Shown: positions 25,549 through 34,773, counted from the stretch's first letter. The stretch: DNA of 40,752 bases from Clostridiales bacterium (GCA_022770345.1 JALEII010000055.1:1-40752), one strand, 5' to 3'. Numbers and translations are program-made. The notes: generated from the letters alone by a model not told the origin.

Positions 25549-25592
25549 TTTACATTTGCCCGGTAGCGGGTTTTACATTTCTTCTTTATACT
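25549..25592 (+). promoter_or_regulatory. Putative Pho box and promoter of the pst-pho operon
   Basis: Two copies of TTTACATTT (25549-25557 and 25572-25580) are 23 bases apart, about two helical turns. A -10 TATACT (25587-25592) follows with no good -35 at the right distance. Direct TTnACA-like repeats replacing the -35 are the known arrangement of PhoP-activated promoters in Gram-positives. The assignment to PhoP is inference from the operon it controls. Confidence 0.65.
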
Positions 25593-25649
25593 GATGGACG
25601 TAAACCAAAGAAATCCAAATGAATCCAAAAACCAAAGGAGAAATGACTT

Positions 25650-26453
25650 ATGAAAAAGATGCTTGCACTGGCGCTGAGCGCCGTTTTGATGTTGGGGGCT
25701 CTGGCCGGATGCGGCAAGACCACCGGCACGGTATCCACCGACGGCTCCACCTCCATGGAGAAGGTCATGGAAATTCTCGGCGAGGTGTTCCGGGAAAAAA
25801 CCGGCAACACCGTGAACTACAACCCCACCGGCTCCGGCTCCGGTATCCAGGCCGTCAGCGAGAAGCGCTGTGACATCGGCCTTGCCAGCCGGAATCTGAA
25901 GGATGAAGAAAAGGCCAACGGCCTCACCGGCACGGTGGTGGCCATTGACGGCATCGCCATCGTGGTGAACAAGGAAAACCCGGTGTCCGATCTGACGGTA
26001 GAGCAGATCGCCAAGCTGTACACCGGTGAGATCACCAACTGGAGCGAGCTGGGGGGCAATGACGCCCCGGTGGTGCGCATCGGCCGGGAGGCCGCTTCCG
26101 GCACCCGGGACGGCTTCGAGTCCATTACAAAGACTGCTGAAAAGTGCCTGTACGATCAGGAACTGACCTCCACCGGTGACGTGATTGCCGCAGTGGCCGG
26201 AAACGCCAACGCCATCGGCTACGCTTCCCTGTCCGCCGTGGGCGATACCGTGAAGGTCCTGAGCGTGGGCGGCGTGACTCCCAGCGAGGAGACCGTCCAG
26301 AACGGCACCTACGCCATCCAGAGAAACTTCGTGCTGGTAACGAGAGACGACACCCCTCTGACCGGCGCTGCGAAAGCCTTCTTCGACTTTGCTACCTCCA
26401 AGGAAGCGGATGAGTACATCATCAAGGCCGGTGCGGTCCCTGTTGTCCACTGA
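25650..26453 (+). CDS. pstS: Phosphate ABC transporter substrate-binding lipoprotein PstS
   Basis: This 267-residue high-affinity phosphate-binding lipoprotein sits on the outer face of the membrane. The signal ends in lipobox LAGC (lipidated Cys21). The mature part shows the PstS phosphate-site motifs: DGSTSMEKV near the N-terminus, TGSGSGIQAV, and GREAASGTRDGFE. The length is typical of the short Gram-positive form. AAAGGAG precedes the ATG. It is first in the operon; a hairpin separates it from pstC, which can let pstS mRNA accumulate above the permease genes. Confidence 0.96.
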   Translation: MKKMLALALSAVLMLGALAGCGKTTGTVSTDGSTSMEKVMEILGEVFREKTGNTVNYNPTGSGSGIQAVSEKRCDIGLASRNLKDEEKANGLTGTVVAIDGIAIVVNKENPVSDLTVEQIAKLYTGEITNWSELGGNDAPVVRIGREAASGTRDGFESITKTAEKCLYDQELTSTGDVIAAVAGNANAIGYASLSAVGDTVKVLSVGGVTPSEETVQNGTYAIQRNFVLVTRDDTPLTGAAKAFFDFATSKEADEYIIKAGAVPVVH

Positions 26454-26465
26454 GAAACATTCCGC

Positions 26466-26498
26466 CTTTACCCGGTGGGGGCTTCCTCACCGGGCAAA
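26466..26498 (+). promoter_or_regulatory. Intercistronic hairpin between pstS and pstC
   Basis: CCCGGTG (26471-26477) pairs with CACCGGG (26488-26494), extended by CTTT/AAAG. It has no T-run, so it is more likely a stability or processing element than a terminator. Confidence 0.6.
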
Positions 26499-26517
26499 GT
26501 CATAAGGAGGCGTAGCT

Positions 26518-27393
26518 TTGAAACCAAACAAACAGTCCCCGGTGGAGGGAACCATGCACGGCATTTTCCTGTTCTGCGGTTTTACCGCCGTGGCCTTTGT
26601 GCTGTTTTTAACGGGCTATCTGCTCATTGCAGGCCTGCCCGCCATCCGGAAGATCGGCCTTATCCCATTTTTGACCGGTATCGTCTGGAATTCCACCGGC
26701 TCGGACCCCCAGTACGGCATTGCACCATTTATTCTCACCAGCTTTTACGGCACCTTCGGGGCCATTGTGCTGGGGGTTCCCGTGGGGGTGCTGACGGCGA
26801 TTTATCTTGCGAAAATGGCCCCGGAGGGGGTTCGGAAGGTCCTGCGGACCGCTGTGGACCTGTTGGCGGGCATCCCGTCGGTGGTCTATGGCCTGGTGGG
26901 CATGATGGTCCTGGTTCCTGCGGTGCAGAAGATTTTTAACCTGCCCCACGGAGCGAACCTGTTTTCCGCCATCCTGGTGCTGGCGGTGATGATCTTGCCG
27001 ACCGTCATCAGCGTGTCGGAAACGGCCCTGCGGGCAGTGCCGAAGGAGTATGAGGAGGCCAGCCTGGCCCTGGGGGCCACGAAAACCGAGACGGTGATGA
27101 AGGTCAGCGTCCACGCTGCTTCCAGCGGCATCGCCTCCGCCGTGGTCATGGGCATCGGCCGGGCCATTGGCGAGGCCATGGCGGTGATGATGGTCTCCGG
27201 AAATGTGGCCAATATGCCGGGGCTTTTTACCAGCGTCCGGTTCCTGACAACCGCTGTGGCCAGCGAAATGGCCTATTCCTCCGGCCTCCAGCGGCAGGCG
27301 TTGTTCTCCATTGCGCTGGTTCTGTTCGGCTTTGTGATGGTCATTAACCTGATCCTGAACGCCCTGATGAAGAAGGGGGAACGGAAAGCATGA
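26518..27393 (+). CDS. pstC: Phosphate ABC transporter permease PstC
   Basis: This 291-residue permease with six helices forms the phosphate channel together with PstA. The EAA loop that docks on PstB is EEASLALGATKTETV. The GIPSVVYGLVGMMVLVP segment is typical of PstC/PstA. The start codon is TTG, chosen because AAGGAGG (26503-26509) lies eight bases upstream and the length fits. Its TGA overlaps the pstA ATG (ATGA). Confidence 0.95.
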   Translation: MKPNKQSPVEGTMHGIFLFCGFTAVAFVLFLTGYLLIAGLPAIRKIGLIPFLTGIVWNSTGSDPQYGIAPFILTSFYGTFGAIVLGVPVGVLTAIYLAKMAPEGVRKVLRTAVDLLAGIPSVVYGLVGMMVLVPAVQKIFNLPHGANLFSAILVLAVMILPTVISVSETALRAVPKEYEEASLALGATKTETVMKVSVHAASSGIASAVVMGIGRAIGEAMAVMMVSGNVANMPGLFTSVRFLTTAVASEMAYSSGLQRQALFSIALVLFGFVMVINLILNALMKKGERKA

Positions 27394-28244
27394 AGAAGAA
27401 ACTGCCTTTGCGCCGAAGGGCCTTCGTCGTCCTGTGCAAAACGGGGATGTATTTTGCAGCGGGCATCACAGCGGCACTGCTGGTGTTCCTGATTGGATAT
27501 ATTTTCGTGAAGGGCTTGCCCAACATCACCTGGGAGCTGCTGACCACGGCATCCAGCACTCTGAAGGGGACCACGGGTATCCTGCCAAACCTGGTGAACA
27601 CCCTGTATATCATCGTCCTGACCCTCATCGTGGTGCTGCCCTTGGGCGTGGGCGCTGCGGTGTATCTGACGGAGTACGCCCGGAACAAGCGGCTGGTGAA
27701 TCTCATTTCCTTCGCCACGGAGACCCTGGCGGGCATTCCTTCCATCCTCTATGGCCTGGTGGGTATGTTGTTCTTTACGGAATTGTGTGGCCTGAAAAGC
27801 TGTCTGCTGGCAGGTGCTCTGACCCTGGCCATTATGACTCTGCCGACGATTATCCGCACCACTCAGGAGAGCCTGAAAACCGTCCCTCAAAGCTACCGGG
27901 AGGGTGCTCTGGGCCTGGGGGCCGGCAAATGGCACATGATCCGCACCGTGGTCCTGCCTGCCAGTGTGGACGGCATCGTCACCGGTTGCATCCTGACGGT
28001 GGGCCGCATTGTGGGCGAATCTGCTGCCCTGCTCTTTACCACCGGCATGAGCAACGCGCTTTTAGCCCCCTGGGAAGCAGTCCTGCCCAACCGGGCCGGG
28101 ACGACTCTGACGGTGGCCATGTACAAATTCGCCAAGGAGCGGGGACAGTTCGATGTGGCCTTCGCCATTGCGGCGATTTTACTGATCCTGACGCTGCTGA
28201 TCAACCTGGCGGCCCAGTACGCCGGGAAAAAATTGAAGAAATAA
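27390..28244 (+). CDS. pstA: Phosphate ABC transporter permease PstA
   Basis: This 284-residue second permease subunit has about six helices, GIPSILYGLVGMLFF in the middle and the EAA loop REGALGLGAGKWHMIRTVVLP that contacts the ATPase. It is translationally coupled to pstC by a four-base overlap. A short 15-base gap with GGGGAG leads to pstB. Confidence 0.95.
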   Translation: MKKKLPLRRRAFVVLCKTGMYFAAGITAALLVFLIGYIFVKGLPNITWELLTTASSTLKGTTGILPNLVNTLYIIVLTLIVVLPLGVGAAVYLTEYARNKRLVNLISFATETLAGIPSILYGLVGMLFFTELCGLKSCLLAGALTLAIMTLPTIIRTTQESLKTVPQSYREGALGLGAGKWHMIRTVVLPASVDGIVTGCILTVGRIVGESAALLFTTGMSNALLAPWEAVLPNRAGTTLTVAMYKFAKERGQFDVAFAIAAILLILTLLINLAAQYAGKKLKK

Positions 28245-28259
28245 GGGGAGTTTACGCCC

Positions 28260-29009
28260 ATGACAAAATTGGAAACAACGGATCTGCACTTGTGGTACGG
28301 GAATTTTGAGGCTTTGAAGGGCATCTCCATGGCCATTCCCGAAAAGGAGATCACCGCCTTCATCGGCCCCTCCGGCTGCGGCAAATCAACCTACTTAAAG
28401 ACCCTGAACCGGATGAACGACCTGGTGGAGGGCTGTCGCATCCAGGGAAAAGTGACCCTGGACGGGGAGGACATTTACGGCAATATGGATGTGAACCTGC
28501 TGCGCCGTCGGGTGGGTATGGTGTTCCAGAAGCCCAATCCCTTCCCCATGAGCATTTACGATAATATTGCCTACGGCCCACGTATTCACGGCGTCCGGTC
28601 CAAGGCCAAGCTGGATGAAATCGTAGAAACGTCTTTGCGGCAGGCGGCCATCTGGGAGGAAACAAAGGACAAGCTGAAAAAATCCGCGCTGGGCCTTTCC
28701 GGCGGCCAGCAGCAGCGGCTGTGCATTGCACGGGCCTTGGCTGTGGAGCCGGAGGTGCTGCTGATGGACGAGCCCACCTCTGCCCTGGACCCAATTTCCA
28801 CTGCGAAAATAGAAGACCTTGCATTGGAACTGAAAAAACGCTATACTATTGCTATCGTCACCCATAATATGCAGCAGGCGGTGCGTATTTCTGACAGGAC
28901 CGCTTTCTTCCTGCTGGGGGACTTGATCGAGTATGCGCCTACAGAGCAGCTTTTCTCCACTCCCGTGGACAAACGGACGGAAGATTATATTACCGGGAGG
29001 TTCGGATAA
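28260..29009 (+). CDS. pstB: Phosphate ABC transporter ATPase PstB
   Basis: This 249-residue ABC ATPase energises phosphate import. Walker A is GPSGCGKST (about 36-44), the signature LSGGQQQR, Walker [14 protein letters not shown], and the switch His sits in IVTHNMQQA. The length is normal for PstB. Its stop overlaps the phoU start by one base (TAATG). Confidence 0.97.
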   Translation: MTKLETTDLHLWYGNFEALKGISMAIPEKEITAFIGPSGCGKSTYLKTLNRMNDLVEGCRIQGKVTLDGEDIYGNMDVNLLRRRVGMVFQKPNPFPMSIYDNIAYGPRIHGVRSKAKLDEIVETSLRQAAIWEETKDKLKKSALGLSGGQQQRLCIARALAVEPEVLLMDEPTSALDPISTAKIEDLALELKKRYTIAIVTHNMQQAVRISDRTAFFLLGDLIEYAPTEQLFSTPVDKRTEDYITGRFG

Positions 29010-29650
29010 TGCGGAATCGATACGATCAGCAGCTGCACCTGCTGAAAAAAGAAATGATCTCCATCGGCGCCCTCTGCGAGACGGCCATTGCCCGTTCGGC
29101 TCAGGCCCTGCTTACCGGAGACTGGGCTCTGGCTGGGCAGGTCACGGAGCTTTCCGGGGAGATTTCCGCCAAAGAGCGGGAAATTGAGGGGATGTGCCTG
29201 AAAATTTTATTGCAGCAGCAGCCGGTGGCACGGGATTTGCGGATGGTGTCCTCTGCGCTGAAAATGGTTACGGATATGGAGCGCATCGGCCATCAGTCCG
29301 CCGACATTGCGGATATTATCCAGGTGGCAAAATTAAAGCCCCGGGAGGACATCCGGGACCTTTCCGACATGGCCCGGGCGGCCATTTTCATGGTCACGGA
29401 GGCCATCGACGCCTTCGTGGGCCAGGACGAAAAGAAAGCACGGGAAGTGGCGGCCTATGATGACGTGGTGGACGATTACTTTTCCCGCATCCGTAAAAAG
29501 CTCATTCTTTCCATCCGGGACCCCCAGCACGACGCAGAATACGCCATGGACCTGCTGATGATCGCCAAGTACTTTGAGCGGATCGGAGACCATGCGGTGA
29601 ATATCGCCGGGTGGGTGATTTTCTCCATCACCGGCAGCCGGGAGGAGTGA
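29009..29650 (+). CDS. phoU: Phosphate signalling regulator PhoU
   Basis: This 213-residue all-helical protein has two three-helix PhoU repeats, each with acidic metal-binding patches; SALKMVTDMERIGHQSADIA and MIAKYFERIGDHAVNIA are the repeat cores. PhoU dampens Pst uptake and the PhoR kinase when phosphate is ample. It is sandwiched between pstB and the two-component genes, consistent with a signalling complex of all three. Confidence 0.95.
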   Translation: MRNRYDQQLHLLKKEMISIGALCETAIARSAQALLTGDWALAGQVTELSGEISAKEREIEGMCLKILLQQQPVARDLRMVSSALKMVTDMERIGHQSADIADIIQVAKLKPREDIRDLSDMARAAIFMVTEAIDAFVGQDEKKAREVAAYDDVVDDYFSRIRKKLILSIRDPQHDAEYAMDLLMIAKYFERIGDHAVNIAGWVIFSITGSREE

Positions 29651-29655
29651 AGTAC

Positions 29656-30330
29656 ATGATCTACTGCGTGGAGGATGAGGACAGCATCCGAAACCTGATG
29701 ACTTACGCCCTGGAGGCTTCCGGCTTTACGGCCAAGGGCTTCCCGGACAGCGTGGAATTTTTCAAGGCGGTGGCGGAGAAGAAACCGGACCTGGTGCTTC
29801 TTGATATTATGTTACCCGGAAAGGATGGACTGGAAATTCTCCGTTCCCTCCGCTCAGACCCGGCCACGGCGAAAATTCCCGTTATTATGGCCTCCGCACG
29901 GGGTACGGAATTCGACAAAGTGACGGGCTTGGACCTGGGGGCCGACGACTATCTGGCCAAGCCCTTCGGCATGATGGAAATGGTCAGCCGTATCCGGGCG
30001 GTCCTTCGCCGGGCCACTCCGGCGACTGTTGCGGCCACGTTGGGCTTCGACGGCCTTTGCATGGATCCCAACGCCCACACATTGACCCTGGATGGGGCCA
30101 GCGTGGTGCTGACACTGAAGGAATTTGCCCTGCTGCGGCTGTTTTTGGAAAATCCCGGTCAGGTTTTTACAAGAGAACAGCTCTTGGAGCAGGTCTGGGA
30201 GACCAGCTATGTGGGGGAGACCCGGACCGTTGACGTTCACATGGGGACCCTGCGGACCAAGCTGGGCCGGTGGGGCAGCCACGTCAGGACCGTCCGGGGT
30301 GTGGGCTATCGATTGGAGGTCCAGCCATGA
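29656..30330 (+). CDS. phoP: Phosphate response regulator PhoP (OmpR family)
   Basis: This 224-residue two-component regulator has a receiver domain with acidic pair Glu6-Asp7, phospho-acceptor Asp50 (VLLDIMLP) and Lys102 (YLAKPFG). A C-terminal winged helix follows (TREQLLEQVW, then RTVDVHMGTLRTKLG and VRGVGYRLE). An earlier in-frame start at 29611 lies inside phoU; ATG 29656 is backed by GGAG just upstream. Gene context with pst and phoU makes the phosphate role likely. It presumably activates the promoter at 25549-25592. Confidence 0.9.
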   Translation: MIYCVEDEDSIRNLMTYALEASGFTAKGFPDSVEFFKAVAEKKPDLVLLDIMLPGKDGLEILRSLRSDPATAKIPVIMASARGTEFDKVTGLDLGADDYLAKPFGMMEMVSRIRAVLRRATPATVAATLGFDGLCMDPNAHTLTLDGASVVLTLKEFALLRLFLENPGQVFTREQLLEQVWETSYVGETRTVDVHMGTLRTKLGRWGSHVRTVRGVGYRLEVQP

Positions 30331-31988
30331 ACAAACGGATTTTTCGGGGCATTTCCCTGACAGCCCTTGTGGTGCTGCTGCTTTCCATGGTGATCATCTT
30401 CGGGGCCTTGTACGGGTATTTTGACAATTTGGAGGCCAGTCGCCTGCGGACCGAGACGGCCCTGGCTGTCCAGGGGGTCCGGCTCAGCGGCAGCGCCTAT
30501 TTTGAGGACCTGGAGCCGGGGGATTACCGTCTGACATGGGTGGCGGAGGATGGACGTGTCCTGGCGGATACGGAAACTGACCCGGCAGCCATGGAAAATC
30601 ACGCTTCCCGGCAGGAGATCGCTCAGGCTCTGAAAAACGGCTACGGCGAGAGCCGCCGGTATTCCGATACCCGCATGGAAAAGACCCTGTACTATGCCCT
30701 CCGGTTGGAGGACGGCAGCGTAGTGCGACTGTCCGTGGCCACCAGTACGGTGCTGAATCTGGTGCTGGGCATGGCCCAGCCGATATGCCTGGTGCTGGCC
30801 GGGGCACTGGTAATGTCCCTGATCCTGGCGGGGCGTATATCCAAGAAGATCGTGGCACCCTTGAATGCGCTGGATTTGGATCATCCGTTGGATAACGAGG
30901 GCTACGATGAACTTTCGCCCCTGCTCCGGCGGCTGGACGTGCAGCAGCAGCAAATCCGTAGCCGCACCGCCGAATTGAAGCGCCGCCAGGCGGATTTTGC
31001 TGCCGTGACGGACAGCATGGGAGAGGGACTGGTGCTGCTGGACCAGGAGGACGCGGTCCTGAGCATCAATCCTGCTGCCTGCCGCCTGCTGGAATGTACG
31101 GCCACCATTGGCCGGGATATTCTGGAAGTAAACCGCAGCCCGGAACTGCGCGCTGTGTTGGCTCGGGCCCATGAGGGCCGGCGGGCCGAGGAACTGATAA
31201 GCATTCGTGGCAGCAAATACCGGCTGGAAGGGACCCCGGTGGAAAGCAGCGGCGTCGTCCGGGGAGTGGTGCTGCTGTTCCAGGACGTGACGGAGCGGGA
31301 GCAGGCGGAGCGTATCCGCCGGGAGTTCACCGCCAACGTGTCCCATGAGCTGAAGACCCCCCTCCATGCCATTTCCGGCTATGCGGAGCTGCTGTCGGCG
31401 GGCATGGTGAAGTCGGAGGATATGCCCCGGTTTGCCGGGAATATTTACACCGAAGCCCAGCGGCTCATCCTGCTGGTAGAGGACATCATCCGCCTTTCCC
31501 AGCTGGACGAGGGGGCTGCCGGCATGGGCCGGGAGCAGGTGAATCTGGCCCAGTTGGTCCGGGAGACGGTCCGCAGTCTGGACAGCATGGCGTCGGAGGC
31601 CCAGGTGACGGTGGCGACGGAGCTGGAAAACGTGTCCGTCAACGGCATCGAGCAGCTTCTTTCCGGGGTGGTGTACAATCTGGCGGACAACGCCATCAAG
31701 TACAATCATCCCGGCGGCACCGTGACCATTCGCTTGAGAGAGCGGGGAGAGCAGGCCATTCTGCAGGTGGCGGATAGCGGCGTGGGTATCCCGGAGGAGA
31801 GCCGGGAGCGGATTTTCGAACGGTTCTATCGGGTAGACAAGAGCCGGTCCAAGGCCGTTGGCGGCACGGGCCTGGGATTGTCCATTGTCAAGCACGCCGT
31901 GATGATCCACCGCGGGACCATCCATGTGGATTCCACCTTGGGCAAAGGCACGACCATCACCGTCACACTGCCGAAAGACAGCGAATAA
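30327..31988 (+). CDS. phoR: Phosphate sensor histidine kinase PhoR
   Basis: This 553-residue membrane kinase has helix 1 (about 7-30), an extracytoplasmic sensor (about 31-145), helix 2 (about 146-168), HAMP-like linker, PAS domain (about 222-322) and HisKA with His340 (NVSHELKTPLHAISGY). The HATPase domain follows: N box NLADNAIKYN, G1 DSGVGIPEE, F box ERFYRVDKS and G2 GGTGLGLSIVKH. It overlaps phoP by four bases. The domain layout is that of Gram-positive PhoR/WalK-type kinases; the operon argues for phosphate sensing. A bidirectional terminator follows. Confidence 0.92.
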   Translation: MNKRIFRGISLTALVVLLLSMVIIFGALYGYFDNLEASRLRTETALAVQGVRLSGSAYFEDLEPGDYRLTWVAEDGRVLADTETDPAAMENHASRQEIAQALKNGYGESRRYSDTRMEKTLYYALRLEDGSVVRLSVATSTVLNLVLGMAQPICLVLAGALVMSLILAGRISKKIVAPLNALDLDHPLDNEGYDELSPLLRRLDVQQQQIRSRTAELKRRQADFAAVTDSMGEGLVLLDQEDAVLSINPAACRLLECTATIGRDILEVNRSPELRAVLARAHEGRRAEELISIRGSKYRLEGTPVESSGVVRGVVLLFQDVTEREQAERIRREFTANVSHELKTPLHAISGYAELLSAGMVKSEDMPRFAGNIYTEAQRLILLVEDIIRLSQLDEGAAGMGREQVNLAQLVRETVRSLDSMASEAQVTVATELENVSVNGIEQLLSGVVYNLADNAIKYNHPGGTVTIRLRERGEQAILQVADSGVGIPEESRERIFERFYRVDKSRSKAVGGTGLGLSIVKHAVMIHRGTIHVDSTLGKGTTITVTLPKDSE

Positions 31989-32035
31989 AGCCGAGAAAGC
32001 AAATCAATCAGAGAAAATGAATGAATCAAAAAACC

Positions 32036-32065
32036 ACCGGCAGCGGGAAATATCCCGCTGCCGGT
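32036..32065. terminator. Terminator between phoR and the GH3 gene
   Basis: A perfect 13-bp stem ACCGGCAGCGGGA/TCCCGCTGCCGGT with a four-base loop. On the minus strand it is followed by GGTTTTTT, so it is strongest for the GH3 transcript; it also ends the pst-pho unit. The bases from 32066 to 32194 show no gene. Confidence 0.85.
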
Positions 32066-32194
32066 AATTTCATAGCCCTACAGTGCTCCGCCGGGGGGGC
32101 GCAGCCCGGGGCGAAAAAAGGGGAAAAATCCAGGATATGGGGTTGCAATGGGTTGAGGGAAATGATATGATTATGTAAATCCAGCCGGAGACGG

Positions 32195-33367
32195 TCAGAT
32201 GCCGGACAACAGCCCCAGAGACTGCTTCCAGAGCAGAACCCGCCGGACGGCGTTGTCAATCTGTTCTTCGGAAATGCGGCCTTCCCGAATGGCTTCCAGT
32301 ACCGCTGCGTACTGCTCCGGGAAATCGCTGGAGATCAGCAGATCGTTTCCTGCCAGAACAGCCAGAACGGCCGCTTCCCCGACGCCGTAGGGAACAGAAA
32401 TTGCATCCATAACCAGATCATCTGTGACCAGAACACCGTTATAGCCCATGGTTTCCCGGACATAGCGGTGGACCGCCGGGGACAGGGATGCCGGGTATTC
32501 CGCATCCAGTGCAGTGACCTGAATGTGGGACATCATGACGGCTCCGCAGCCGGCCTCCATTCCGGCGGCAAAGGGCAGGAGATCCTGGGCTTCCAGTTCC
32601 TCCAGGGAACGATTTTCTATGGCAATCCCCACGTGGGTGTCAGCATTGTTCCCATAGCCGGGGAAATGCTTCAATACACAGCCGATGCCGTAAGTCTGTC
32701 CTTTCTCTACGGCAATTTGTACCCATTGACAGGTAAGCTCTGGGCTTTGCCCCAGAGAACGGTCATAAAGAAATGCTGCCGGGTCGGTGGTAATGTCGCA
32801 GACCGGGGCCAGGTTAACGTTAATGCCCAAATCGGACAGCAATGCGTCTTTTTCTACCTCGGCAGTGCGCAAGGCTTCCATGCCGCCTCCTTCATAAAGG
32901 GAGCGTGGGGAGGAAAACGGCGCATCCCGGAAAGCGGGCTTGTCGCTGATGCGGACGACACTGCCGCCTTCCTCATCAACGGCGATCAGCAGCGGAATGG
33001 TGGCGGCTTCCTGGTAGCGTTCCAACGTCTGCCGCAGGGATTCGGGTGTTTCGTCTTCCGTGTCCCGGTCAAAGAGGACGAGCCCGCCCAGATGATATTG
33101 GGCAATGTCTTCCGCTGCCGTTTCCTTCCGGCATCGGGCCAGGAACAACTGGCCGACCTTTTCTTCTGTGGTCAGGCCGGAGAGCAGAAGGTCTACGGGG
33201 TCCGGAGGGAGCGTAGGTGCCTGAGTAGGGACTTGCGTGGGAGGTTGGGTTGTGACCTGGGCAGACGGCTCCGGTGGCAGTGTCGCCCGGGAGGACGCTT
33301 TTGGCATGGGCTGCACGGAGCAGCCGCAGAGCAGCAGACAGAGAATGACGCAGAAAAATTTTTTCAT
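32195..33367 (-). CDS. GH3-family beta-N-acetylhexosaminidase-like lipoprotein (NagZ type)
   Basis: This 390-residue secreted glycosidase has a lipoprotein signal with lipobox LCGC (Cys16), a Pro/Thr/Gln spacer (about 24-55) and a single GH3 TIM barrel. It carries the NagZ-type motif KHFPGYG (233-239) with His245 downstream, and VTDDLVMD (314-321) holding the nucleophile Asp. Such enzymes remove GlcNAc from muropeptides or other beta-GlcNAc glycans outside the cell in Gram-positives. In NagZ the loop is usually KHFPGHG; here Tyr replaces the second His and the proposed acid/base loop is altered, so activity should be tested. ATG 33367 is preferred over an upstream in-frame ATG at 33406 because the signal peptide begins there, with GAGGTGA upstream. 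Confidence 0.88.
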   Translation of the reverse strand: MKKFFCVILCLLLCGCSVQPMPKASSRATLPPEPSAQVTTQPPTQVPTQAPTLPPDPVDLLLSGLTTEEKVGQLFLARCRKETAAEDIAQYHLGGLVLFDRDTEDETPESLRQTLERYQEAATIPLLIAVDEEGGSVVRISDKPAFRDAPFSSPRSLYEGGGMEALRTAEVEKDALLSDLGINVNLAPVCDITTDPAAFLYDRSLGQSPELTCQWVQIAVEKGQTYGIGCVLKHFPGYGNNADTHVGIAIENRSLEELEAQDLLPFAAGMEAGCGAVMMSHIQVTALDAEYPASLSPAVHRYVRETMGYNGVLVTDDLVMDAISVPYGVGEAAVLAVLAGNDLLISSDFPEQYAAVLEAIREGRISEEQIDNAVRRVLLWKQSLGLLSGI

Positions 33368-33386
33368 TGGATTCACCTCGGGAAGC

Positions 33387-33392
33387 ATTATA
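33387..33392 (-). promoter_or_regulatory. -10 box of the GH3 gene
   Basis: TATAAT preceded by TATGC on the minus strand, about 20 bases before the start codon; no convincing -35 hexamer at the right distance. Confidence 0.45.
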
Positions 33393-33429
33393 GCATATTC
33401 TTCCATGAAAATACAGACGGGCGGTACTT

Positions 33430-34758
33430 ATGCAATTCAATTCCATCCCTTTTCTTTTTTATTTCCTACCGGCGTTCCTGGCGGTCTACTATCTCACGCC
33501 CCGGCGGGGCCGCAGCGCCGTGCTGGCGGCGGCCAGTTGCCTGTATTATTACCTGGCCTGCGGGCGGCAGATCTGGCCCGTGGCGGTGTTGCTGGAAGTG
33601 ACGGGCCTGACGTTTCTATTGGGCCTGCTGCTGAAAAAATGGCGTTCCGGCGTGCTGCTGGCGGTGAGCATATTGATGCCTGTGGGGCTTCTCGTGTTCT
33701 TCAAATGCCATCAGGGCGGGAAAATGCTGCCCCCCGGCATGAGCTTTTACTGCTTCCAGCTGGCAGCCTATCTCATTGATGTGTACCGGAAAAAATGCCC
33801 GGAGGAGCGAAGCCCCTTCCGGTTCGCTGCGCAAATTCTCCAATTCCCCAAGCTGCTTTCCGGGCCGCTGGCGGAGCCAAGAAAATTGCAGCTGGAGTCC
33901 CAAAGTCCCTGCCTTTGCCCCTACGCCATTCACCATGGCCTCCAGGAGCTGATTCTGGGCCTTGCCATGAAAGTATTGCTGGCAGACCGCTTGGGGGGCC
34001 TGTGGGCCGAGACGGCGGTTGCTGGCTTTGGGGGCATCTCCACGCCCCTGGCCTGGCTGGCGCTGCTGGCCTACGCCCTGCGGCTCTATTTTGACTTTTA
34101 CAGCTACAGTCTCATGGCCATGGGCCTGGGGCGGCTGGTGGGGTATCATCTGCCCCGGAATTTCCTGGACCCCTACGCCTCCGTTACGGTTTCGGAATTT
34201 TACCGCCGGTGGCACGCCACCTTGGGCAGGTGGTTTCGGGAATATGTGTACATTCCCTTGGGCGGCAGTCGGAAGGGCTGGAAGCGCACGGCGGTGAATC
34301 TGGCCATCGTGTGGGCCCTGACGGGCTTCTGGCACGGAAACGGTGGAAATTACCTTTTGTGGGCGGGCTTTTTGCTGGCGCTTATCTTGCTGGAAAAGCT
34401 GTTCTGGGGGAAAGTCTGCCGAAAAGTGCCGCTTTTGGGGCATCTTTACACGATTTTTGCGATTTTAATTAGCTGGGTGCCCTTTGCCATCGGGGACCGG
34501 GCCAAAATGACGGTTTTCCTGGGCAAGCTGTTTGGCATGGGCCGTGCCGTGAACCCACTGGACTACCGGATGGTGGGCGGGGCGTATTTGCCCTATCTGA
34601 TCATCGGGGTGCTGCTGGCAATGCCCTGGCTGCCCCGGCTGGTGCGGAAAATCCAGAAATACTGGATTGCCGACGTTCTTCTGTTCCTGCTGTTCTGGGT
34701 GTGCGTGTATGTCATGGCCACCAGTGTGGGCAGTCCTTTCCTGTATTTCCAATTCTAG
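33430..34758 (+). CDS. MBOAT-family O-acyltransferase (AlgI/DltB-like)
   Basis: This 442-residue membrane protein has about 10-12 hydrophobic segments and moves acyl groups across the membrane onto an extracellular polymer. The MBOAT signature is clear: YRRWHATLGRWFREYVYIPLGGS (from about 258; conserved WH at 261-262) and ALTGFWHGNGGNYLLWAGF with the catalytic His302. The N-terminal FNSIPFLFYFLPAFL is typical of the AlgI branch. The next gene is an SGNH hydrolase, the usual partner. The acceptor (peptidoglycan, teichoic acid or polysaccharide) is not readable. The ribosome site is weak (GGGCGGT). Confidence 0.92.
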   Translation: MQFNSIPFLFYFLPAFLAVYYLTPRRGRSAVLAAASCLYYYLACGRQIWPVAVLLEVTGLTFLLGLLLKKWRSGVLLAVSILMPVGLLVFFKCHQGGKMLPPGMSFYCFQLAAYLIDVYRKKCPEERSPFRFAAQILQFPKLLSGPLAEPRKLQLESQSPCLCPYAIHHGLQELILGLAMKVLLADRLGGLWAETAVAGFGGISTPLAWLALLAYALRLYFDFYSYSLMAMGLGRLVGYHLPRNFLDPYASVTVSEFYRRWHATLGRWFREYVYIPLGGSRKGWKRTAVNLAIVWALTGFWHGNGGNYLLWAGFLLALILLEKLFWGKVCRKVPLLGHLYTIFAILISWVPFAIGDRAKMTVFLGKLFGMGRAVNPLDYRMVGGAYLPYLIIGVLLAMPWLPRLVRKIQKYWIADVLLFLLFWVCVYVMATSVGSPFLYFQF

Positions 34759-34773
34759 AGGGAGTGCGTTTCC

